Part shown: in pieces, positions 1 through 7,062 of the stretch
How positions within the stretch are numbered: position 1 is the stretch's first letter
Layout: every line of letters starts with the position of its first letter
DNA from: Candidatus Omnitrophota bacterium
GTDB lineage: Bacteria; Omnitrophota; Omnitrophia; Omnitrophales; Aquincolibacteriaceae
Length of the DNA stretch: 8,356 nucleotides
Reading direction: 5' to 3'
Assembly: GCA_023246995.1 (NCBI GenBank)
Contig: JAHFHI010000044.1
Location: 1 to 8,356, forward strand
Translations under genes and position numbers: made by a program
Notes under the pieces: model-generated
Seen by the model: the letters and a program-made list of their open reading frames with translations, nothing else
Told to the model about the DNA's origin: nothing
The model's database searches: none

Positions 1-2432
1 CCCGAAGTGCTCTGGCTGCAAGCCGTGCCGCTGTTATCATCCACGGTCAAAACCGCGTTGTAAGTACCGCTTTTGACATAGGCATGCTGGGTGCGGGCCT
101 CCGTGGATGTCTGCCCGTCTCCGAAATTCCAGAGATAGCTCATGTTGTCGCCATCCGCGTCCTTGGAGCCTGTCCCGTCAAAAGCGGAAATCTTCTCCTG
201 GCAGCAGGTCAGGTTCGGACCGGCATTGGCCTGCGGGGGCGTGTTGATCTTGACCACCGCCGTCTCGGAAGCGAGCGAACAATCCCCGCCTTTTCCGTCA
301 TCGACCGTCACGCGGACTTTGTAGGTCCCGCCTTTGGCATACTGATGGCTCATGCGGGCCTTACCCTTAACGGCCGCCGTGCCGTCGCCAAAATCCCAGC
401 TATAGCCAAGCGCATCCCCGTCAGGATCTCCGGACCCGGAAGCGTCAAAATTAAGCACATCTCCCGTGCAGCCTTTTGCGATTCCGGAAAGCACCGCGCG
501 CGGTCTTGAGTTGACCGTCACCTGCGTGACATCCGCGGACTGGGAAACCGGTGTTCCCCTGCCGTCATCGACCGTAAGCGTAACCGGATAGGTTCCGCCT
601 TTTTTGAACGTATGCTCGGCCGCTTGTCCGGATGCCGCGGCTCCGTCTCCGAAATTCCAGGCGTAAGAAAGGTTCTCACCCTGCTCGCCCGCGGAGGCGC
701 CCGCGTCAAATTTCAAACTCGTTCCCTGGCATATGGCCTGCGGACCCCCGGCCTCGGCTACCGGCGGCTTATTCAGACGGATATTGACTGCGTCAAGAGC
801 CGTGGAACACGCCGTTCCGGTGTTATCATTGACCACAAGCGTGGCCTTGAAATTCCCGGGCTGGGAATAAACGTGCTGCACATTCGCCCCCTGGGCGCTT
901 GCGCCGTCACCGAAATCCCAGGCATAGGTAAGCTTGTTGCCGTCGGCATCCGAAGAACGGCTGCCGTTAAACCCCACGGCATACTTCTCTCCGGGATTTT
1001 TCAGATACAAAGTCGCGTCACTTCCCGCGTTGGCAACAGGCGGCGTGTTCACGCGAATCGACTTGCGGACCGAATCCTGCGAGCAGGAAGTGCCCGCGCC
1101 GTCATCGACCGTCAGGAGCACGTCATAGTTGCCGCCCTTCTGGAAAACCTTGGTCACTTGGGCCCCTTCGGCCTTGGTGCCGTCGCTGAAACTCCAGAAA
1201 TAGCGCAGATTAGCCGGAGTGTCATCCTTGGTCGCGCCCGCGTTAAAAACCACCTGGTTCCCCGCGCAGGTAAGCGTCTCGCCCGAGAAAGCGGCCGCGG
1301 GCGGCGTATTGACCTGCACGTCCTGGGAAGTAACGGCCGTATCGCACTCAAGCCCGGAATGGTCCGTAACCGAAAGCGTCACTTTATACGCCCCGCCTTT
1401 TTGATAGACGTGGCTTACGACCGGATCTGCGCTGGTCGTGCCGTCGCCGAAATTCCAGGCGTAGGCAATGCTGTCGTTATTTTCGTCATAAGACTTCGTG
1501 GCATCAAAAACAAACTGGTTGCAGGCAAGGGTTTTCTTCGGCGCCGGAACCGGCTCGGCCGCCTTTTTCACCACCGGAGCCTGCGCAACCGGCTTGGGCG
1601 CTTGACCCTTTCTAAAATAAATAGGAACATTTCTGCCCTGTTCGTCTTTAATTTCGATTCCCGCGTGGCCCTGGCGCTGATAAAGCGTCGTGACTTTATA
1701 CTCGAGCCTTCTCGGGCCCGCGCCGGAAAGAGGCACTTCGGTTTCCGCCCACTGGCCGCTCACCGAATCGTTAATCGTGGTCGTGGCCTTAGAAGCGGGG
1801 TCCTGAATCTTGCTCACCCCGCCTTCCTTATCAAGATCGAAATTGCGCACGATCAGCTTCTGCACGCCATCCCCCACCTGGGGATAGAAAGACATTTCAT
1901 CCCCGCGGCTCGAGCGCAGCACGAAGGTAAACTTGTTGCTCGAGGCTTCGGCCTGCTCGGGGCTGATCGCGATATTGAAAAGATTAAGGTCATCTCCGCT
2001 TAGGGTTTTTACCTTGAGCGTAAAGCGGTAGTGCCCCCCGATTTTTTCACCCTGGGCCTTATTATAAGGTCCGAATTGAAACTGTTTCTGGTCATAATCG
2101 CCCCGGAAACTCTGCTTATCAAGAAGCGATGCGCCGGAAACCGAAAACTCCGTTTCGGTATTCCACGGCGCCGTCCCGGCATCATAGAAACCGCCGGTAT
2201 CGGGATCATACACCTTGATCACCACGTCCTCGGCCGAAGCCTCGGGGACATCAATGAAAAAGCTGTATTCATCCGATTCTTTTCCGTCAAGCGGGCTGCC
2301 GCCGGGGCCAAAGACATAAAAGAACTTGGCCTTGGAATCTTCCCGCGGAATCTCATAGCCGAGGGCATTGCCCTGAAGCCCGGAAAATCCTAAAAGAAGC
2401 ATCCCTAAAAACACGCTTAATTTTTTCAACAT
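1..2432 (-). CDS. Secreted multi-PKD-domain surface protein, C-terminus cut off by the window edge
   Basis: An open frame of 810 codons starts at the ATG at 2432 and runs without a stop to the left edge, so the 3' end is missing. The start is set by a strong AAGGAG site 7 bases upstream. Residues 1-25 look like a signal peptide: MLKK, then a hydrophobic core VFLGMLLLGFSGL. Residues 26-275 form a beta-rich region with no internal repeats that I do not recognise. Residues 277-300 are a Pro/Ala/Lys/Val linker. From about 302 there are six tandem PKD (polycystic kidney disease-type, Ig-like) domains of 75-92 residues, each with the W-[DNS]-F-[GS]-D-G signature (at about 326, 413, 505, 592, 679 and 768) and a TPP/KPP-type boundary. 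PKD domains are extracellular adhesion or spacer modules, so a surface or periplasmic scaffold is likely. Similar chains often end in an OmpA-like or anchoring domain; that part would lie outside the window. It lies 55 bp after the AsmA-like gene and could be read through from it. Ligand and exact function are unknown. Confidence 0.9.
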   Translation of the reverse strand, partial: MLKKLSVFLGMLLLGFSGLQGNALGYEIPREDSKAKFFYVFGPGGSPLDGKESDEYSFFIDVPEASAEDVVIKVYDPDTGGFYDAGTAPWNTETEFSVSGASLLDKQSFRGDYDQKQFQFGPYNKAQGEKIGGHYRFTLKVKTLSGDDLNLFNIAISPEQAEASSNKFTFVLRSSRGDEMSFYPQVGDGVQKLIVRNFDLDKEGGVSKIQDPASKATTTINDSVSGQWAETEVPLSGAGPRRLEYKVTTLYQRQGHAGIEIKDEQGRNVPIYFRKGQAPKPVAQAPVVKKAAEPVPAPKKTLACNQFVFDATKSYDENNDSIAYAWNFGDGTTSADPVVSHVYQKGGAYKVTLSVTDHSGLECDTAVTSQDVQVNTPPAAAFSGETLTCAGNQVVFNAGATKDDTPANLRYFWSFSDGTKAEGAQVTKVFQKGGNYDVLLTVDDGAGTSCSQDSVRKSIRVNTPPVANAGSDATLYLKNPGEKYAVGFNGSRSSDADGNKLTYAWDFGDGASAQGANVQHVYSQPGNFKATLVVNDNTGTACSTALDAVNIRLNKPPVAEAGGPQAICQGTSLKFDAGASAGEQGENLSYAWNFGDGAAASGQAAEHTFKKGGTYPVTLTVDDGRGTPVSQSADVTQVTVNSRPRAVLSGIAKGCTGDVLNFDASGSGDPDGDALGYSWDFGDGTAAVKGKARMSHQYAKGGTYKVRVTVDDGKGGDCSLASETAVVKINTPPQANAGPNLTCCQEKISAFDGTGSKDADGDNMSYLWNFGDGQTSTEARTQHAYVKSGTYNAVLTVDDNSGTACSQSTS
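3..1529 (-). repeat. Tandem array of six PKD-domain-coding modules
   Basis: These are protein-level tandem repeats inside the minus-strand PKD gene. Approximate module limits in order of translation are 1529-1305, 1304-1044, 1043-768, 767-507, 506-240 and 239 to the edge. Each has a Cys or equivalent near the start, the D-G-x-x-L-x-Y-x-W-x-F-G-D-G core, a K-G-G-x-Y-x-V strand, then D-D-G-x-G-T-x-C near the end. The modules have diverged clearly in sequence, so this is an old expansion and not a recent duplication. Module 2 is the most divergent, with W-S-F-S-D-G in place of W-D-F-G-D-G. The DNA itself is not a simple repeat. Confidence 0.85.
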
Positions 2433-2466
2433 GCTGTTTCTCCTTAATATTGGTTTACTTAAAGAT

Positions 2467-2485
2467 AAAAATGATTCCGCGACTC
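2467..2485 (-). terminator. Weak candidate terminator after the AsmA-like gene
   Basis: Just downstream of the AsmA-like stop codon the transcript reads GAGTC-GCG-GAATC, a 5-bp stem with one G-U pair and a 3-base loop. An A and then five U residues follow. The stem is short and not very stable, so it could attenuate transcription and not fully stop it. The PKD gene start lies only 35 bp further on. I see no convincing promoter in the 55-bp gap, so read-through into the PKD gene seems at least as likely. Confidence 0.25.
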
Positions 2486-2487
2486 GA

Positions 2488-3246
2488 TTAGAAAGAGGAC
2501 GCTTTCAGCTTTTTGACCAATCCGCCGAACTCGCCTTTGACTGATTCCAAGACTTTTTCTCCTTCGCCGGCCAGGCTGCCGGTCAGATCCGAAAGCTTTC
2601 CGAGAAGCGCGTTCATCCCGGCTTTTTCAAGCGTTTTGGCCACGATTTCCTGAACCACTTCGGCCGGATCCGTGACATCACGGAGGACCAAATCGCGGAT
2701 CTCAAGCGGAAACTCCTTAACGGACGGAGTGCCTGACGAGCTGTCCACATAGCGGGCCCGGCCGAGGCTCAAGCGCACTTCATCGATTTTAAGGTTCATT
2801 TTCGGGGCCGGCTTTGGTTCAGACGGCGGCAACGGTTTTCCGGACGAATCTTGCGGGGAGGCCTGCCCTCCCGCGCCGCGGCTGGTTTTCAATTCGAGCA
2901 GATTAATCTTGGACGCCGCGTTTTTTTCAATGATGATTTGATCGAGATTGAGCCGTATTTCGCGGATATGAATATCCCGTTTGAAAAGTGCGAGCAGGTT
3001 GGCGCTGACATAAATTTCGGGGATTGAAGCGAGGGTCTTTTCCTTGAACCCTTCGGGGTTTCGGATTTCAACGCCGTAAAGCCCCATCCGGCCGGAAAAA
3101 ATACCGAGATCCAGTTTGGCGATCTTTACCGGCACGCCCAAAACCTCTTGGGCCGCGCGGGCCGCTAAAATATGTCCGCCCACGTTAAGCATGGCGGCCA
3201 TAAGGGCCGTTAAAAATAAAACCGATATTAAAATCCTTCTTATCAC
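2488..3246 (-). CDS. AsmA/DUF748-like inner-membrane-anchored envelope protein, short form
   Basis: A 252-residue protein with a GTG start that overlaps the MscS stop codon as GTGA (positions 3243-3246). GGAG lies 7 bases upstream, and the overlap suggests translational coupling. Residues 5-22 form one hydrophobic N-terminal segment, followed by a region of about 100 residues with the AsmA-type pattern: a turn into LGVPVKIAKLDLGIFSGRM (36-54), then GLYGVEIRNPEGF and IREIRLNLDQIIIEKN. In the AsmA/DUF748 superfamily this N-terminal part is the membrane-anchored start of a periplasmic beta structure linked to outer-membrane or lipid homeostasis. Residues 122-149 are a Gly/Ser/Pro/Lys linker. A second beta segment follows (150-190: LKIDEVRLSLGRARYVD), then an amphipathic helical tail (195-247) rich in Lys and Glu. 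AsmA itself is over 600 residues, so this is a short member and not an obvious truncation, since the frame ends cleanly. The family call rests on pattern recognition; the function is inferred. Confidence 0.7.
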   Translation of the reverse strand: MIRRILISVLFLTALMAAMLNVGGHILAARAAQEVLGVPVKIAKLDLGIFSGRMGLYGVEIRNPEGFKEKTLASIPEIYVSANLLALFKRDIHIREIRLNLDQIIIEKNAASKINLLELKTSRGAGGQASPQDSSGKPLPPSEPKPAPKMNLKIDEVRLSLGRARYVDSSSGTPSVKEFPLEIRDLVLRDVTDPAEVVQEIVAKTLEKAGMNALLGKLSDLTGSLAGEGEKVLESVKGEFGGLVKKLKASSF

Positions 3247-4103
3247 TTGGATGCTCCTGCCGGCACAGCCTGAAGCGTCTGGGCTGCCCCTAGAATTCTT
3301 ATTTCCCTTTGGGGGAATGGGATACTGATCCCCGCATTCGTGAGTGCCTTGTAAAGAGCGAGATTCACCGCGTAGAGGGTTTGAAAATAGCGAGCCGTCG
3401 GAACCCAGTAGCGATACCCGATATTAACCGAGGAGTCCCCAAATCCCTGAATGCCGATCTGCGGCTTGGGTTCCCGAGCGACCTCGGCAAAACCTTGCAG
3501 GGTTTGTGCGAGAGTCTGGATGGCTTTTTCGGAGGGGCTATCATAGCCAATTCCGATGACCCCTTCAACGATTTTATATTCCCGGGAATTGCAGAGGATT
3601 TGCCCCACCACGTCCTTGTTGGGGATGGTAATACGGACCCCGTCCTCGTCGGTAAGGATCGTGCAGGCCAGCTTGACTTCTTCCACCACCCCGCTCACCC
3701 CGGCGACCGAGATGGTATTGCCCACTACAAAAGGCCGGGTCAGAATGATCGTAATCCCCGCGCCGTAATTGGAAAGCGGCCCCTGAACAGCAATGCTTAC
3801 CCCGAAGGCCATGGCGCTCAAAGCCGCGACAAAAGGCGCGATGGTAATTCCGAATTTGCCGAGCGCGATAATGACCGCGAAGACCAGGATCAAAACCTTG
3901 ACACACCCGGCCATAAATTTCGAAAGGGTGATATCAAGCTGCTTCTTTTGGAAGAGCTTGATTAAACCGGAGGCAATCTTATTGGCCAGCAAAAGACCGA
4001 GAAACAGGACCAGAAAGGCTCCCAGAACCTGGAAGCTGTAATTCACGCAAAATTCAATAAGCGTTTTGATAAGTTCCTGGGCCGCGCTCAAATCCTGTGG
4101 CAT
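3243..4103 (-). CDS. mscS: Small-conductance mechanosensitive channel, MscS family
   Basis: This 286-residue protein has the same length as E. coli MscS and the same architecture. Three membrane helices lie at about 22-43, 64-83 and 88-118. The pore-lining third helix carries the family signature AFGVSIAVQGPLSNYGAG (99-116). The cytoplasmic beta domain then follows with RPFVVGNTISVAGVSGVVEEV (123-143, shown in part), IPNKDVV, NSRE and, near the end, AGISIPFPQREI (257-268). MscS forms a heptamer in the inner membrane that opens under membrane tension to release solutes during hypo-osmotic shock. The ATG at 4103 has GAGGAG 9 bases upstream and lies 18 bp after the response-regulator stop, so the two genes are almost certainly co-transcribed. 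By alignment from memory, the two pore-sealing Leu of E. coli MscS (L105, L109) correspond here to F100 and I104. Family assignment is secure. Whether it is the main osmotic valve of the cell or one of several paralogues cannot be told. Confidence 0.95.
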   Translation of the reverse strand: MPQDLSAAQELIKTLIEFCVNYSFQVLGAFLVLFLGLLLANKIASGLIKLFQKKQLDITLSKFMAGCVKVLILVFAVIIALGKFGITIAPFVAALSAMAFGVSIAVQGPLSNYGAGITIILTRPFVVGNTISVAGVSGVVEEVKLACTILTDEDGVRITIPNKDVVGQILCNSREYKIVEGVIGIGYDSPSEKAIQTLAQTLQGFAEVAREPKPQIGIQGFGDSSVNIGYRYWVPTARYFQTLYAVNLALYKALTNAGISIPFPQREIRILGAAQTLQAVPAGASK

Positions 4104-4121
4104 CTGTTTATTCTCCTCAAG

Positions 4122-4544
4122 TTAAGCCGACACTTGCCCCGGTTTCGTCAAGATGCGCCGGCACGCCCCCAAAAGCTCTTCGGGCTCAAAGGGCTTGAGC
4201 AAATAATCCCGGGCTCCGCTTTGAAGGGCTCTTTGCTGGAGCTCGGGACCGCTCATGGCCGAAACCACCAGCATCGGAAGATCCTCGGAATCTTTTTTGA
4301 AAATGGTTTTCAGCAGGCCGTAAAATTCGATTCCGTCCACGGCCGTGTCTTTCAAATCAATATCCATGAGAATCAGGTCGGGATCGAATTTTTCGATCTC
4401 ATAGAGCGCGGCCGCGGTGGTGGGGCAGATAAGCGCCCGGAAGCCCGGTTCACTTTCAAGAATCACTTTGATGAGGCTGCTGATCCCCGCGTCGTCTTCC
4501 ACGATCAAAACTTTTTTCTGGACTCCGCCTTCGGTTTCTTTCAA
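4122..4544 (-). CDS. Stand-alone CheY-like response regulator receiver
   Basis: A 140-residue protein made of one receiver domain with no DNA-binding or enzymatic output domain. The phosphorylation machinery is intact: acidic pair D17/D18 in VLIVEDD, phospho-acceptor D61 in LILMDID, the switch Ser S95 in LVVSAMSG, and K117 in YLLKPFEP. Such single-domain regulators act through protein contacts or as phosphorelay intermediates. The only start in this frame upstream of the conserved core is the TTG at 4544, because an in-frame TGA lies just before it. GGGAG lies 10 bases upstream of the TTG. The gene has its own promoter and is first in a run with mscS and the AsmA-like gene. The sensor kinase encoded just upstream has no receiver or partner of its own in view, so it is the natural phosphodonor, though this is inference from position. 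Targets are unknown. Confidence 0.93.
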   Translation of the reverse strand: MKETEGGVQKKVLIVEDDAGISSLIKVILESEPGFRALICPTTAAALYEIEKFDPDLILMDIDLKDTAVDGIEFYGLLKTIFKKDSEDLPMLVVSAMSGPELQQRALQSGARDYLLKPFEPEELLGACRRILTKPGQVSA

Positions 4545-4626
4545 GGGCCCTCATCTCCCGCAAAACTCCGCTCCGGGACAACCTAACGGCTGACAGAAAT
4601 TTTTCAGCGCTCTTAAGAAAATTGGA
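4545..4626 (-). other. 5' leader of the response-regulator operon with two small hairpins
   Basis: If transcription starts about 7 bases after the -10 element, the leader is about 80 nt long. It holds two short perfect stems. GCTGA/TCAGC (positions 4604-4608 with 4589-4593) has a 10-nt loop. TCCCG/CGGGA (4574-4578 with 4556-4560) has a 13-nt loop and overlaps the GGGAG ribosome-binding site. The second stem could dampen translation from the TTG start. Each is only 5 bp, so chance is a real alternative. No known riboswitch was recognised. Confidence 0.3.
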
Positions 4627-4631
4627 CGTGT

Positions 4632-4660
4632 ATTGTCCGACTTAAATTCAAGAATGTCAA
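4632..4660 (-). promoter_or_regulatory. Sigma-70-type promoter for the response regulator-mscS operon
   Basis: On the minus strand a perfect TTGACA (4660-4655) is followed after exactly 17 bp by GACAAT (4637-4632), which matches TATAAT at four of six positions including the last three. It sits in a 180-bp gene-free, locally AT-rich stretch and points at the response-regulator gene about 88 bp downstream. It is the best -35/-10 pair seen in the window. It implies that the regulator and channel can be expressed independently of the upstream kinase gene. Confidence 0.7.
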
Positions 4661-4671
4661 CTTGATTTAAA
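4642..4671 (-). promoter_or_regulatory. Imperfect palindrome over the -35, possible operator
   Basis: The arms TTTAAATCAAG (4671-4661) and CTTGAATTTAA (4652-4642) are inverted copies with a single-base bulge. They are separated by 8 bases (4660-4653) that contain the whole -35 hexamer. A dimeric repressor bound here would block RNA polymerase. The site is AT-rich, so part of the symmetry may be chance, and no specific regulator family could be assigned. Confidence 0.35.
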
Positions 4672-4724
4672 CTTAATAGGGATAAGGACTTGCAGTTATA
4701 CTTTTTTTGGGGGGCCTCGAGCTT

Positions 4725-6836
4725 CTATGAAACCGGCGAAGTTTCGGTATCAAGAGGCAGCAGAATCGTGAAGCACGCGCCCTGGTGAAGACGGCTTGTG
4801 AACGTAACGGTTCCGCCGTGGGCTTCCGTGATCGCTCTGACCAGGCTTAATCCGAGGCCCGTACTTTCCTGCACTTCCAATCCGGGGTGCTGGATGGAGC
4901 AAAAGGGCTCAAAAATCCGCGTGCGGTCTTCTTCTCGGATTCCGATACCCGAATCAATCACGTCAATGCGCAGCCGGCCCTCTTCGATTACGGCCGAAAG
5001 TTTTACGCGCCCTTTGGTCGGCGTGTACTTAACGGCATTACTCAAGAGATTGCCGACCGCCTGCTTGAGCTGGTCGGCATCGCAGTGAATTTTTGAAAGA
5101 GCGTCTTTGATCTCAAAATCCATCTCGATATTTTTTTGCGCGGCTTGGGCTTTAAAAAGCTCGAACTCCTCGGTAAGCCAGTCCCGCGGTTGATTCCATG
5201 TCTTGTTCAGGCGCTCACGCCCGGCTTCGATCTTGGAAAGATCCAGGAGATCATTGACCAGGCGGTGAAGCCGGTCGGTGGCTTTTTTGACCGTGGCCAA
5301 AAACTCCTTATGCTTTGGCGCGATCTCGGCATCCGAGGCCCGGAGCATGAGCGCCACATAGCCTTTAATGGACGTAAGCGGGGTTCTAAGCTCATGGGAT
5401 GCCGCGCGCATGAAATTAGTTTTCAGATGATCAAGCTCGAGAAGTTTTTGATTGGCCTCTTCGAGCTTGCGCCCGGAGGCGTCGAGCTCGGCGATCGTTC
5501 GCCTCAGGGTTTCTTCCATGGACTTGCGCTCGGTAATATCCGTGGAGATGCCGCAAACCCCGAGAGGTTCCGCGTCGGCCCCAAAAAGCGGAAATTTGAC
5601 CGAGATGTAAGTGTGGGGCCCGTCGTCCTGGCCGACGACTTCCTCGTATTCCTCGGCGGTTCTCGTTTCTAAAACACGGGCGTCATTTTTGCAAAACTGC
5701 TCCGCAATTTTCTTTTCAAAAATATCAAAATCCGTCTTCCCCGTAACGGCCCGGCGAGTCACGCCAAAAAGTTTTTCGTACCGGCGGTTGATCAGCACAT
5801 ACCGGCCTTCCCCGTCCTTCCAATAGATCACGGCCGGGGCGTTATCAACGAGGGCCTGGAGCCTCTTCTCGCTTAGGCGAAGCTCCTTTTCGGCCCGGCC
5901 GCGCTCTTCGATTTCGTCCTTCAAGTGCCGTGTCATCTTTTCGGCGAGCTTCAGAGCCCGCTGCCTTGAAGTGCTCAAGAAATAAATCATCAGGCAGAAA
6001 AGAAAACTCAAAGCGCTGGTTCCGGCCAGTAAAAGCGCGGGCAGCTGCTTCTCCTGGTTGTTTTCGAGCCCAAAATCTTCCGTGGCCTGAAAATCCAGAT
6101 AAAAGGTCGCGCCCGGCATCACAAGCGCGCTTCCGGCCTGAAAGCGGACCGGAATATTTCCGGGCCTTCCGCTTTTGCGCCCCTGGGACGCGGTATCATA
6201 GAGAAGTTTTCTCGTTTCCGGGTCCCGGCCGTCAAAGACACGCACCCGGATGCCGGGCTTCAGGGTGTAGCGGCCGAGAATGTCCCTGAAAAAATTAGCG
6301 GCACGCACCACGGCGCTCACAAAACCAAGCAGGGCCTGGCGCCGGTCTTCAAGGTTTTCAAGATCAAAGGCGCGGCGGTAAACCGGCGTCAGGATTAAAA
6401 ATCCGGATCGCTCACCTCCGGTAGCCTGAAGAAGTTCGATCTTTTTTGTCAGAGCCGGGCCGCCCGTATCCCGTGCCCACTCCAGGGCCTGTCGGCGGAT
6501 CGGCTCGGAACCGATGTCAAACCCAAAAATCCGCTCGTTATCCTGAAAAGGCTCGATATAATTCACCACGAAATATTCTTCACGCCGGCCTTCGGGGTGG
6601 ATCCTGAAGGCCGGATAACCGATCGGGCTCATGGCGGTGTCTTCGCGGATCTTTTTCTCAAATCGGGGCCGGCTTTTTTCACTCACTCGTTCGATAAATT
6701 CAAAAGCGAGAAATCCCGGATACCGTTTTTCGATATCCTGGGCCCGGATATAAGCCGCCCATTCGGACCGCTCGACGCTCCGGCTCGCCGCGAAAAGACC
6801 CCGGGCCCCGTGGAGGACATTGACATAAATGGCCAT
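4725..6836 (-). CDS. CHASE-PAS membrane sensor histidine kinase, main open frame
   Basis: The 703-residue frame beginning at the ATG at 6836 holds most of a sensor kinase. Residues 1 to about 250 are a CHASE-type extracellular sensor (ARGLFAASRSVERSEW at 11-26, RYPGFLAFEFIERV at 38-51, GFLILTPVYR at 145-154). A membrane helix spans about 265-288, followed by a coiled coil (290-325) and a PAS domain (322-440, with W339, N350 and the terminal GISTDITERK). Then comes HisKA with phospho-accepting H481 in SHELRTPL, and HATPase_c with N box DADQLKQAVGNLLSNAVKY (586-604), G1 DSGIGI (628-633) and G2 STGLGLSL (658-665). All catalytic boxes are intact. The ATG at 6836 is not the natural start: the frame continues upstream for 49 codons, through the rest of the CHASE N-terminus and half a membrane helix, to an in-frame TGA at 6984-6986 without any ATG, GTG or TTG. 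The real N-terminus is in another frame (see the next entry). CHASE domains bind small ligands outside the inner membrane; the ligand here is unknown. Confidence 0.9.
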   Translation of the reverse strand: MAIYVNVLHGARGLFAASRSVERSEWAAYIRAQDIEKRYPGFLAFEFIERVSEKSRPRFEKKIREDTAMSPIGYPAFRIHPEGRREEYFVVNYIEPFQDNERIFGFDIGSEPIRRQALEWARDTGGPALTKKIELLQATGGERSGFLILTPVYRRAFDLENLEDRRQALLGFVSAVVRAANFFRDILGRYTLKPGIRVRVFDGRDPETRKLLYDTASQGRKSGRPGNIPVRFQAGSALVMPGATFYLDFQATEDFGLENNQEKQLPALLLAGTSALSFLFCLMIYFLSTSRQRALKLAEKMTRHLKDEIEERGRAEKELRLSEKRLQALVDNAPAVIYWKDGEGRYVLINRRYEKLFGVTRRAVTGKTDFDIFEKKIAEQFCKNDARVLETRTAEEYEEVVGQDDGPHTYISVKFPLFGADAEPLGVCGISTDITERKSMEETLRRTIAELDASGRKLEEANQKLLELDHLKTNFMRAASHELRTPLTSIKGYVALMLRASDAEIAPKHKEFLATVKKATDRLHRLVNDLLDLSKIEAGRERLNKTWNQPRDWLTEEFELFKAQAAQKNIEMDFEIKDALSKIHCDADQLKQAVGNLLSNAVKYTPTKGRVKLSAVIEEGRLRIDVIDSGIGIREEDRTRIFEPFCSIQHPGLEVQESTGLGLSLVRAITEAHGGTVTFTSRLHQGACFTILLPLDTETSPVS

Positions 6837-7023
6837 GCGCTCCTCGATCCGGAACTGGATATGATGGATATCCTCCTCGAATTTGAGCCGGGCTTTTTCC
6901 GCAAGATTCCTCTGCGTGAGATGCCATCCCGAAAGGCTGGCCAGAATTAAAAAGAGTCCAGGAGAGGATTTCCGGTTTTCGAATCATCATAAGGGGTGAA
7001 CGCGCCTGATTTTCTTTGAGCAA
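6837..7023 (-). pseudogene. N-terminal part of the sensor kinase, displaced by a one-base frameshift
   Basis: A frame from the TTG at 7023 (AAGGG 7 bases upstream) encodes MLKENQARSPLMMIRKPEILSWTL (given here in two readable parts: a polar, basic head, then ILSWTL). It then loses sense. The kinase frame takes over one base later with LILASLSGWHLTQRNLAEK and KFEEDIHHIQFRIEERM. If one base of the five-T run (6953-6949) is removed, the two join as ILSWTLLILASLSGWHL, a continuous hydrophobic helix of the size expected for the first membrane span before a CHASE domain. The complete kinase would then be about 765 residues (7023-4725). Possible causes are a sequencing or assembly indel, a true inactivating mutation, or recoding. 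No classical -1 slippery site explains the direction of the shift. Translation from the ATG at 6836 would give a protein without the first helix and with CHASE misplaced in the cytoplasm. Confidence 0.75.
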
Positions 7024-7062
7024 GGAATGGCCCTTTATTTCCCCAGGTTGAAAATGCGGTTC

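Noticed and set aside
612..2003. Long plus-strand reading frame of 463 codons
   Set aside because: It lies exactly antisense to the PKD gene, which has a signal peptide, a strong ribosome-binding site and recognisable domains. The plus-strand product shows no known domain. Its repeated VAEIPGI-like motif is just the reverse translation of the PKD core motif.
3309..3965. Plus-strand reading frame of 218 codons
   Set aside because: It is antisense to the clearly recognised mscS gene. The translation is rich in charged residues and Gly/Pro with no domain, as expected of a shadow frame in GC-rich coding sequence.
4701..4745. Possible terminator after the kinase gene
   Set aside because: A short GAAAC/GTTTC stem overlaps the stop codon, but on the transcribed strand no U-run follows it. 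The T7 run here reads as A's in the minus-strand transcript.
5136..5672. Plus-strand reading frame of 178 codons
   Set aside because: It overlaps the PAS and HisKA part of the kinase in the opposite direction and has no supporting motif or ribosome-binding site.
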